DNA of 6,469 nucleotides from Planctomycetaceae bacterium. Its GTDB lineage: Bacteria; Planctomycetota; Planctomycetia; Pirellulales; JAEUIK01. The number at the start of each line of letters is the position of its first letter. The stretch's first letter is position 1. Positions 1-5,410 of the stretch are shown here, piece by piece. The DNA is taken from positions 1-6,469 of the forward strand of contig WGDQ01000353.1 of the NCBI GenBank assembly GCA_015493185.1, given 5' to 3'. The notes under the pieces were generated by a model. It made no database searches. It had not been told where the DNA came from and worked only from the letters and a program-made list of their open reading frames with translations. The position numbers and the translations under genes were made by a program.

Positions 1-178
1 GTTCTACAATCAGGGTTCAGAATCGACGACACACCTTGCGGCGCATGACGCGGCACCTGCTTGCAACTACCCAGGTGCAAGCCGTGCTTGTCCTGCAAGC
101 CAACGGCGCGGGCCGCTCGCGACACACGCGCCGGAAACGCCGACAACCAACACCTGCCTGCCGAAACGTGAGTGTTCC
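1..178 (+). promoter_or_regulatory. Leader region of the radical SAM gene with clustered inverted repeats
   Basis: I find no convincing gene here; the short open frames have shadow-like composition. The stretch carries several short perfect inverted repeats. GCACCTG at 53-59 pairs with CAGGTGC at 72-78. GCTTGCA at 59-65 pairs with TGCAAGC at 76-82, and this helix excludes the previous one. GCTTG at 86-90 pairs with CAAGC at 96-100. CGGCGCG at 104-110 pairs with CGCGCCG at 127-133. TGCAAGC occurs again at 94-100, so the element at 59-65 has two possible partners. If transcribed, this would be a structured 5' leader with mutually exclusive helices. There is no U-run after any helix, so an intrinsic attenuator is not shown. 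No clear promoter hexamers were seen. Confidence 0.3.
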
Positions 179-1906
179 ATGTATTTGCGGATGGCGAAAC
201 GACTCGCTCTGGAAACCGACAAACGATTGCTGTGGAAGCTGATGTGGAACATGGGCTTCCGCGGCATCCGTTCGGTTCAAAAGCACAAAGCGCGCTTGAA
301 ACGTGGCGAATTCTTCCCACCGTTTCTTTACTTGTCGATCGTCAACAGTTGCAATCTGCGCTGTCAGGGCTGTTGGGTCGACGTTGGGGCCAAGCAGCAA
401 ACAATCGATCGTCAGGCGCTTCGCCGCACCATCGACGAGGCCAAAGCGGTCGGCAATTCGTTTTTCGGCATCTTGGGTGGCGAGCCCTTCATGCACCCCG
501 AATTGCTCGACATCTTGGCCGATCACCCCGATTGCTATTTCCAGGTGTTCACCAACGGCCACTTCATCACCGATTCGGTCGCCCGCCGACTACGCGAGTT
601 GGGCAACGTCACGCCGCTGATCAGTGTCGAGGGAACCGAAACCATCAGCGACCAGCGCCGCGGACGGCCCGGCGTTTACAACCGAACCTTGGAAGGGCTT
701 CAAAACGCCCTGCGACACAAACTGTTTACCGGCGTGTGCACGAGCCTTTGCCAAACCAATTTCGACGACCTGCTCGACGAGACGTGGGTCGATCGGCTGA
801 TCGACATGGGCGTGATGTATCTCTGGTACCACGTCTACCGTCCGGTGGGCCCCGATGCGTGCCCCGAGCTGGCGCTCACGCCCGAGCAGCAATACGAGGC
901 CCGTCGCTTTGTTGTCGAAATGCGGGCCCGCAAACCCATCGTCATCATCGACGCCTATTACGACGGTCAAGGGCAGGCGCTTTGCCCGGCGGCCACCGGT
1001 TTCACGCACCATGTCGGCCCGTGGGGCGATATCGAACCGTGTCCGATCATCCAACTGGCCACCGATTCGATTCACGAACAGCGGCCGCTGCAAACCATCT
1101 TCAACCAGTCGGAGTTCTTGAGAGATTTCCGCCAACTGGCCGCCAGCACCACGCGCGGTTGTATCGTGCTCGAGCGGCCCGACCTGCTCGTCCAACTGGC
1201 CGACAAGCACGGCGCTCGCGATACGACGGCCCGTCGCACGGTGCTGGAAGAACTGCGTGCCATGCAGCCCCGCCCCTCGCAATATCATCCCGGCCGCGAA
1301 GTGCCCGAGAAAAGCCTCGCCTACCGCCTGGCCAAGCGGTTTTGGTTCAACGACTTCGGGGCCTATGGCCGCACAACTTTCCTCCACCGCGATGGAACAG
1401 CGATGCATCGGGGCACGCTGCCGACTCACAAGCGGCTGTGGCGAGCACCGGCGATCATTCTTCCGCCGCGTCCTGCTGATCCGCCGATCGTGGCGCGTGG
1501 CCGCGGCATCTGCAACCAAGGCGTCCGGCTTGCAAGCATAATATCGGCCGGCATCGCCGCTCGAAGTAAAAGCGCTTCGTGGTCGGCCGACATGCGAACA
1601 AAACCGCCGGCTCGCCAGACGACCGGTTTCGCGGCATCTCGTTGCCAGCGCTCTCGCCAAAGCGGCCAAAGCCCCTCTTGGTCCGGCTTGCGCAGAAATA
1701 GCAAAGAAAAAACGCGCTCAGGCTTGTCGATGCCGTCTGCCGCTGACACGGCGGTTATGCGATACCTTGCGAACGCGTGCTGCGGGTGGCCGACGCCTGC
1801 CGCGATGCCTCGTAGCGTCGTAAGAATTGGAGCGAGGCTTCGAACTGCGACTGAATTCTCAGAAACTGCCGCTCATCGCCACCCCGATCAGGATGCAACT
1901 GCTTGA
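179..1906 (+). CDS. Radical SAM protein with SPASM-like C-terminal cysteines; 3' end uncertain
   Basis: This is a radical SAM enzyme of unknown substrate. C58, C62 and C65 form the CxxxCxxC motif that binds the [4Fe-4S] cluster for S-adenosylmethionine cleavage. GGEP at 100-103 is the SAM-binding motif, and the SVEG stretch near 149-152 followed by an RRG..GVY segment is typical of MoaA/PqqE-like members. Later cysteines (C269, C288 in a GDIEPC context, and C328) suggest a degenerate SPASM or twitch domain holding an auxiliary cluster. Residues 1-45 are basic and amphipathic and could touch the membrane. ATG 179 has only a weak GTGAG upstream; the in-frame ATG at 191 is an alternative. The frame stays open to 575 codons, but past residue ~405 it turns rich in Ser, Arg and Pro. 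It also runs 152 bp antisense into the J-domain gene. The true protein probably ends near 1400-1480, either through a frameshift (the next frame stops at 1479) or after loss of a stop. The family call is strong; the 3' end is weak. Confidence 0.82.
   Translation: MYLRMAKRLALETDKRLLWKLMWNMGFRGIRSVQKHKARLKRGEFFPPFLYLSIVNSCNLRCQGCWVDVGAKQQTIDRQALRRTIDEAKAVGNSFFGILGGEPFMHPELLDILADHPDCYFQVFTNGHFITDSVARRLRELGNVTPLISVEGTETISDQRRGRPGVYNRTLEGLQNALRHKLFTGVCTSLCQTNFDDLLDETWVDRLIDMGVMYLWYHVYRPVGPDACPELALTPEQQYEARRFVVEMRARKPIVIIDAYYDGQGQALCPAATGFTHHVGPWGDIEPCPIIQLATDSIHEQRPLQTIFNQSEFLRDFRQLAASTTRGCIVLERPDLLVQLADKHGARDTTARRTVLEELRAMQPRPSQYHPGREVPEKSLAYRLAKRFWFNDFGAYGRTTFLHRDGTAMHRGTLPTHKRLWRAPAIILPPRPADPPIVARGRGICNQGVRLASIISAGIAARSKSASWSADMRTKPPARQTTGFAASRCQRSRQSGQSPSWSGLRRNSKEKTRSGLSMPSAADTAVMRYLANACCGWPTPAAMPRSVVRIGARLRTATEFSETAAHRHPDQDATA
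1426..1749 (-). CDS. Doubtful small hypothetical protein (107 aa)
   Basis: A GTG-started frame begins 5 bases after the TAA of the J-domain gene on the same strand and runs antisense to the suspect 3' tail of the radical SAM frame. Its composition (Trp-rich, with balanced acidic, basic and hydrophobic residues in the first ~75 codons) looks more protein-like than the + strand translation of the same stretch. It has no recognisable domain and no Shine-Dalgarno sequence. The last ~25 residues are Gly/Arg-rich and look non-coding. It may be a translationally coupled partner of the J-domain gene, a decayed remnant, or a chance frame in GC-rich DNA. I do not recognise it and assign no function. 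Confidence 0.22.
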   Translation of the reverse strand: MSAADGIDKPERVFSLLFLRKPDQEGLWPLWRERWQRDAAKPVVWRAGGFVRMSADHEALLLRAAMPADIMLASRTPWLQMPRPRATIGGSAGRGGRMIAGARHSRL

Positions 1907-2192
1907 TCTTGTTGCGATACGCCCGCAGCAAATCGTCTTCGCTACACGGAAGCCGAAGCCCCAATGCTCGCAGGCACGGCGGCGTTTCGCGCAACACCCA
2001 ATCGGGCGTATGGTCGATCCATTGCCACGCACGAACCAGGTGCCGCCGCAGCGAACGCAAATAGGCCCGATAGTCGAGCACCATGAATACGTAGCCCGCC
2101 ACGGTCAGCGAGAGAATCATCCCGGCGAGCAATAACATTGCCCCGAGATCGAGCGCATCGGGCCAGGCGTGTACGGCACTCGCGTTTTCCAT
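1755..2192 (-). CDS. Small membrane-anchored protein with C-terminal J-domain
   Basis: This 145-residue protein has one strongly hydrophobic stretch at about residues 16-39, a basic juxtamembrane segment (about 42-55) and a C-terminal J-domain from about residue 75. The J-domain carries the diagnostic HPD at 100-102, inside KQLHPDRGGD, between an AYRNKIKQL helix and a following FLRIQSQFEASLQFL helix. In J-domain proteins the HPD stimulates DnaK-type Hsp70 ATPases, so this is probably a membrane-tethered Hsp70 co-chaperone with its J-domain on the cytoplasmic side. Unlike classical DnaJ, the J-domain is C-terminal, and there is no Gly/Phe linker, zinc centre or substrate-binding domain. ATG 2192 is followed at once by the hydrophobic segment, which supports this start; no good ribosome-binding site precedes it. 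The gene lies 251 bp downstream of lptB and converges with the radical SAM gene. Its client is not evident from the sequence. Confidence 0.87.
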   Translation of the reverse strand: MENASAVHAWPDALDLGAMLLLAGMILSLTVAGYVFMVLDYRAYLRSLRRHLVRAWQWIDHTPDWVLRETPPCLRALGLRLPCSEDDLLRAYRNKIKQLHPDRGGDERQFLRIQSQFEASLQFLRRYEASRQASATRSTRSQGIA

Positions 2193-2443
2193 CCGATTCG
2201 TCGTTTTTCTGTTTTTGCTTTCTGCCCGTTTCGGCCGCTCGCCGCGACGTCAGACACGCATGCCGATGCGGGTCGCGGCAGTCGAAACCCGACAACCGCC
2301 CCATCGTAGCGTCGTCCGGCCCGTCGGCCAAGCAGCTTCACGGTGCCGCGCGTCGGGGCACTGCCAGCATGCGTCGCAAGTGCTTGCCGGCCGCCGTCAT
2401 CGGGCCGTTGCCGGTTTTTTTCAGCCGGCCCCCAATCCCGGTT
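2193..2443. other. Intergenic stretch between lptB and the J-domain gene
   Basis: I see no supported gene in these 251 bases. Short open frames on both strands have Arg- and Pro-rich, shadow-like translations. A T-rich run on the + strand at about 2203-2222 becomes an A-rich stretch just upstream of the J-domain start and may ease translation initiation. GCCGG at 2410-2414 and CCGGC at 2425-2429 flank a T-rich loop just past the lptB stop. The T-run lies in the loop rather than after the stem, so I do not call an intrinsic terminator. Confidence 0.4.
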
Positions 2444-3226
2444 TCACGCGGCCTCGTCCTGGCTCGATGAAGACGACTCGCCGGGCGGCGTGCCGCGCAC
2501 GTCGATATCCATCCCCTCGCCGAAGTAGTATTTGCGGGCCTCGGGGTTGCGCAGCACTTCTTGCGGCGCTCCCTGACACAGCACGCGCCCCTCGCGTATC
2601 ACGTAGCTGCGGTCGGTGATCTGTAACGTTTCGCGCACCTGATGGTCGGTGATCAGAATCGAAATGCCGCTGTCGCGCAAGTCGCGAATCACTTCCTGAA
2701 TGCTGGCAATCGTTACCGGATCGATGCCCGTGAAAGGCTCGTCGAGCAATATGATCTTCGGTTCCGATACCAGGCAGCGGGCGATTTCCAGTCGCCGGCG
2801 CTCACCGCCCGAGAGCGATTGTGCCTTCGAACGTCGCAGTCGGGCGATGCCAAACCGCTCGAGCAGCTCGTCGCAGCGTCGGCGACGCGTCTTGCGGTCC
2901 ATGCCCAGAAGCTCCATCACCGCGAGCAAATTCTCGTCGACCCGCAGCTTTCGGAACACGCTCGATTCTTGGGCCAGATAGCCCATGCCGCCTTCGCGTG
3001 CCCGGCGATACATGGGCCAGCGCGTCACGTCGATGCCGCCCAGCCGCACGCGACCGCCATTGGGCTCGATCATGCCGCAGGTCATGCGAAAGCTGGTCGT
3101 CTTACCGGCTCCGTTGGGGCCCAGCAAGCCGACAATTTCGCCTTCATCCACGCTGAAGTCGACACCATCCACCACGCGGCGGCGTCCGTAGATTTTCACC
3201 AGCCCTTCGGCTTCCAGCAGTGCCAT
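2444..3226 (-). CDS. lptB: LPS export ABC transporter ATPase LptB
   Basis: This is the cytoplasmic ATPase of the Lpt machine; with LptF/LptG it powers extraction of lipopolysaccharide from the inner membrane and its transfer toward the outer membrane. All ABC motifs are present: Walker A GPNGAGKT at 36-43, Q-loop Gln86 (YLAQESSVF, with the KLRVDENL stretch typical of LptB), signature LSGGERRR at 138-145, Walker B IILLDEP at 158-164 with catalytic Glu163, and the switch His195 in ITDHQV. At 260 residues it is slightly longer than the usual ~240, because a Ser/Asp/Glu-rich tail (about 240-260) follows the family's normal end near KYYFGEG. ATG 3226 has AAGGA about 9 bases upstream, the best ribosome-binding site in the window. 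The LptA, LptC, LptF and LptG partners are not in this window. A generic branched-chain amino-acid transporter ATPase (LivF/LivG type) is the main alternative, but the Q-loop region favours LptB. Confidence 0.93.
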   Translation of the reverse strand: MALLEAEGLVKIYGRRRVVDGVDFSVDEGEIVGLLGPNGAGKTTSFRMTCGMIEPNGGRVRLGGIDVTRWPMYRRAREGGMGYLAQESSVFRKLRVDENLLAVMELLGMDRKTRRRRCDELLERFGIARLRRSKAQSLSGGERRRLEIARCLVSEPKIILLDEPFTGIDPVTIASIQEVIRDLRDSGISILITDHQVRETLQITDRSYVIREGRVLCQGAPQEVLRNPEARKYYFGEGMDIDVRGTPPGESSSSSQDEAA

Positions 3227-3257
3227 GGCAAGCGATCCTTCATGAGCCGCGTCGCAT

Positions 3258-3309
3258 GCGCCGCGGGTCGGTTCTCAAAACTATCAGTGCGCCGCGGCTC
3301 GACTCTCAA
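3258..3309 (-). repeat. Two 21-bp imperfect direct repeats upstream of lptB
   Basis: The copies lie at 3258-3278 and 3289-3309 and match at 18 of 21 positions. Both begin GCGCCGCGG and end TCTCAA on the + strand, with TCG in the middle. Mismatches occur at repeat positions 10, 14 and 15. The period is 31 bp, close to three helical turns, so a protein bound to both copies would sit on the same face of the DNA. Read on the lptB strand, each copy starts with TTGAGA. The copy nearer the gene covers the predicted transcription start. This arrangement fits a tandem operator, although a small duplication with no function is possible. Confidence 0.6.
3280..3309 (-). promoter_or_regulatory. Candidate sigma70-like promoter for lptB
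   Basis: On the - strand, TTGAGA (3309-3304, five of six matches to TTGACA) is followed after 18 bases by GATAGT (3285-3280, four of six matches to TATAAT). This would start transcription near 3273 and give a leader of about 45 bases before the lptB ATG. The -35 element lies within the distal 21-bp repeat, and the start point lies within the proximal one. Hexamers this weak can occur by chance, so the repeat context is the main support. Confidence 0.33.
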
Positions 3310-3380
3310 GGCTATTTTGCACGCTCGAAAAACCACGACGGGGCGGCTGCGGCACGCTCCGCTCCACGTACGCATTCCGC

Positions 3381-3392
3381 CCGTTGCAACGG
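3381..3392. repeat. Perfect 12-bp palindrome between the peptidase stop and lptB
   Basis: CCGTTGCAACGG is a perfect palindrome 15 bases beyond the signal peptidase stop codon. It has no loop and no following T-run, so it does not look like an intrinsic terminator. It could be a dimeric regulator site or chance. Confidence 0.3.
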
Positions 3393-3407
3393 CCACCGCC
3401 CCTTAAC

Positions 3408-5249
3408 TTAGCGGATGAAGCCCATGCGGTGAAAGTTCGGATAAAACGGGAAAGGAATTTGTCGCCCCAGCACCGAGAGCGTCACGTGGTAAGGTGCCGG
3501 CAGTGCATGCGGCCAGTAAACGTAAATCGCCTTGCCGATCAGCAGATCGCGCTCGACCACGTGTGCCGGAATGTCGGTCGCATGCCGCCCGGTGGCCCAC
3601 AGTCGGCTGTCTTTGCTGCGGGCGCTGTTGTCGCCCAGAAAAAAGAATTGATCGGCCTCGATGCGAAAGTCGCGCGGCTTCAGTCGCGAGAACACACGCC
3701 ACTTGGCAGGTGTCGACATGAATTGGGCCACCGAACGGGCCGTCACGTGGGCGAACGTCTCCGGATCGTCTTCCCGCACGAAATCCGAGATCATTTGCAT
3801 ATCGTAGTGCGACAAAATACCCCGCGCCGTGATGTAATAAAGGTCGCGCCACACACGCAAGTGGTTCACCTCGACGGTTGCCTGCCGACATCCGATGCGC
3901 AGGGGCCTCAAGTCGGCCGGTTGCGGATTGCGAGAGGGCAACGGCCCATAAGCGGTCGGCGCATCGAACTCAACAAGCTGATCGTCTACCCACAGCAGCA
4001 GTTGGTCGTCTACGTTGGCAAATCGCAGATGATATTTGCCGGGGGCGTGCAACGGAGTTTCTGCCTGCGGGTGGTAGTCTTCCAGAGCGTCGCAGGCCAA
4101 CACGGCTTTACCGTTTTCCAGGTTCACGCGGCAATCCAGCGCGGTGCCGCCTTCGATCAATCGCAGCGTAAGCTGTCCGGTTGCTCGGCGGACGTTCAGC
4201 TCCAGCTCCATAGCCAGATCGCCCACCCAGTGCAGCCCCAGCGATTCGGGTGGCGGCTCGGGACTGAAACCGCTCGTGCGTTCGGTATTGTAGGCCGAAA
4301 AATCAGTAATCAGTTGCGGACGTGGCAGTTGCCGTTGGGCTGCCCGGCGCAGCTCCTCTTTGCCCAGCCACGGCGGAGGTACCGTGTGCTCGTACACGAG
4401 CCACTCGGTGCCCTCGCTGCCCGCATCGATGGCGAAACCCGATCCGTCATCGATCAGCTTCCAGCCCATCACGCCGCTTGTTTCGTCTTCCTCTTTGCTG
4501 CCCGAAAGCGGCCGCCAACGGCGCGGATAACCGGCCTCTAGCACGGCGGCCGGCAAATAGTCGTTGTCGTGCACCAGTTGCAAAGTGGCCAACACCTTCT
4601 GCGGCGGCTTGCGCTCGATTTGAAAGGCCCCCTCGCCGTCGAGTGGCCGCGTGTAAATATCGCCGCGAAAGATCCGCACCACCTCGCCCGGCAAACCGAT
4701 CAATCGCTTGATGTAGTTGGTTTGTGCCTCTTCGGGAAAGCGAAACACCACCACATCCCAACGGTTCGGATGAATGGCCCGCCCCGCGAACTTGGCGGCA
4801 ATGATCCGATCGCCGTTGTACGAATACGTTGGCTCATCACGCCGTTTTTCACTAAGCCCCGTGATCGTGTGCCGGCACATCGGGCAGGTGGCCGAAATCA
4901 CGTCGCGCGGCAACCGCCGACCGCTGCGGGCGTCGACCTCTTCGCTGGCGCTCACCTGAAATGAATAGCCGCAAACGTCGCACGTCACGTCTTTATGACG
5001 GCCCATCAGCGTGGGCGCCATCGACCCGGTGGGAATGACAAAGGCCTCGGCCTCGAACGTGCGAAACAAAAACGCCAACGCAAAGGCGATCACGATCGAC
5101 TCGACCGTTTCGCGAAAGCCGCCCTCACCGCTCTTTGCACGGGGAGGCCGCTCACCGTGCGAAGCCGTGGTCGGGGGCGCCGCCGACTGCGACGGTGCCG
5201 ATACCCCCCGACCCGTGTTGCGAGCCCTTGTTTTGCGGCGAGCCATCAT
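3408..5249 (-). CDS. lepB: Signal peptidase I, enlarged form with zinc-ribbon-like and LamG-like inserts
   Basis: This type I signal peptidase (S26 family) cleaves signal peptides from exported proteins at the outer face of the cytoplasmic membrane. A basic, Ser/Pro-rich cytoplasmic tail (1-45) precedes one membrane helix (about 48-64). Catalytic Ser76 lies in PTGSMAPTL, the general-base Lys181 in YIKRLIGLPGE, and box E at 539-549 (GDNSARSKDSR) keeps its Asp, Ser and Arg. The protein is 613 residues, against roughly 180-325 in well-studied bacteria. One insert between Ser and Lys carries two CxxC pairs (C90/C93 and C122/C125), which suggests a zinc ribbon. A larger one, within about 205-475, contains alternating strands resembling a LamG/concanavalin-type sandwich at about 335-470. 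ATG 5249 is followed by a second ATG codon; either could be used. A divergent paralogue lies 161 bp upstream and lptB 181 bp downstream. The family and catalytic residues are certain; the insert folds are inferred. Confidence 0.95.
   Translation of the reverse strand: MMARRKTRARNTGRGVSAPSQSAAPPTTASHGERPPRAKSGEGGFRETVESIVIAFALAFLFRTFEAEAFVIPTGSMAPTLMGRHKDVTCDVCGYSFQVSASEEVDARSGRRLPRDVISATCPMCRHTITGLSEKRRDEPTYSYNGDRIIAAKFAGRAIHPNRWDVVVFRFPEEAQTNYIKRLIGLPGEVVRIFRGDIYTRPLDGEGAFQIERKPPQKVLATLQLVHDNDYLPAAVLEAGYPRRWRPLSGSKEEDETSGVMGWKLIDDGSGFAIDAGSEGTEWLVYEHTVPPPWLGKEELRRAAQRQLPRPQLITDFSAYNTERTSGFSPEPPPESLGLHWVGDLAMELELNVRRATGQLTLRLIEGGTALDCRVNLENGKAVLACDALEDYHPQAETPLHAPGKYHLRFANVDDQLLLWVDDQLVEFDAPTAYGPLPSRNPQPADLRPLRIGCRQATVEVNHLRVWRDLYYITARGILSHYDMQMISDFVREDDPETFAHVTARSVAQFMSTPAKWRVFSRLKPRDFRIEADQFFFLGDNSARSKDSRLWATGRHATDIPAHVVERDLLIGKAIYVYWPHALPAPYHVTLSVLGRQIPFPFYPNFHRMGFIR
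3825..4247 (-). other. LamG/concanavalin-like insert in signal peptidase I
   Basis: Residues about 335-475 read as a series of amphipathic beta strands: a WVGDL...LELNV start, a RLIEGGTAL strand, an YHLRF...LLLWVDDQLV hairpin, and a closing TVEVNHLRVWRDLYY strand. This order, and the phrase in which a small polar ligand or surface is described as 'VDDQLV', resemble the beta-sandwich domains of the LamG or DUF1080 type. Such domains often bind carbohydrate. The same strands recur in the neighbouring paralogue. The fold is inferred from pattern, and no ligand can be read from the sequence. Confidence 0.5.
4875..4982 (-). other. Zinc-ribbon-like insert in signal peptidase I
   Basis: Residues 90-125 carry two CxxC knuckles (CDVC and CPMC) separated by 28 residues, a spacing usual for four-cysteine zinc ribbons. 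The insert sits between the catalytic Ser76 and Lys181 and stretches that interval to 105 residues, against about 55 in the E. coli enzyme. Metal binding is inferred from the cysteine pattern only. On the exported side of the membrane the four cysteines could instead form disulfides. Confidence 0.6.
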
Positions 5250-5410
5250 CGTCGGAATCCGTCCTAGCGGGTCGTTTCAGGAATAGCGAACTGCGACAAA
5301 AACGCGAAAAAGCGCGAAAAAAGAAAAACGCGAAAGAGTCCAAGGCCGGAAAACAAACGGCAAAATCACCGCCAGCCGTAGGAAAACCCCGGCCCGCGGA
5401 CCTGTGTCGC
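5250..5410. other. Intergenic region between the two signal peptidase genes
   Basis: This 161-base gap contains no gene. On the peptidase strand, just past the upstream stop, GGTC at 5402-5399 can pair with GGCC at 5394-5391 around a CGCG loop, followed by GGGGTTTT. That is a very weak terminator candidate. Further on are the phased A/T-tracts listed separately. An AGGA lies 12 bases before the downstream ATG, rather far for a standard ribosome-binding site. I found no convincing -35/-10 pair. Confidence 0.4.
5297..5335. repeat. Phased A-tracts separated by GCG/CGCG
   Basis: On the + strand, runs of five to six A residues centred near 5300, 5309 and 5319.5 are separated by CGCG or GCGCG, and a fourth run is centred near 5326. 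The first three are spaced 9-10 bp apart, close to one helical turn, which is the arrangement that bends DNA. The tract is strikingly A-rich against its GC-rich surroundings. It lies about 50-85 bp upstream of the complete signal peptidase gene, so it could act as an UP-like or curved promoter element. It could equally serve transcription termination as T-runs for the upstream gene. Confidence 0.5.

Noticed and set aside
172..1479. 435-codon + strand frame overlapping the radical SAM gene
   Set aside because: Over most of its length it is an Arg/Pro/His-rich shadow. Only its last ~25 codons matter, as a possible frameshifted end of the radical SAM protein.
590..1669. Long open frame on the - strand (359 codons) antisense to the radical SAM gene
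   Set aside because: Its translation has no recognisable motifs and mirrors the third-position pattern of the + strand gene, whose CxxxCxxC and GGEP motifs are clear.
1699..1712. T-run on the - strand as a terminator downstream of the J-domain gene
   Set aside because: No stem of useful length precedes the run.
1812..2317. The 12-base word TCGTAGCGTCGT occurring near 1813 and again near 2305
   Set aside because: One copy is inside the J-domain gene and the other is intergenic. The flanks do not match, and a single shared short word in GC-rich DNA is not evidence of a repeat element.
2410..2429. Intrinsic terminator after lptB
   Set aside because: The T-run lies inside the loop of a 5-bp stem rather than after it, and no A-run follows on the + strand to give a U-tail on the lptB transcript.
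2642..3406. 254-codon + strand frame opposite lptB
   Set aside because: The - strand carries a complete set of ABC ATPase motifs; the + strand translation is a shadow.
3384..4541. 385-codon + strand frame opposite signal peptidase I
   Set aside because: It lies antisense to a gene with all catalytic boxes intact and has no domain of its own; it is a composition-driven shadow.
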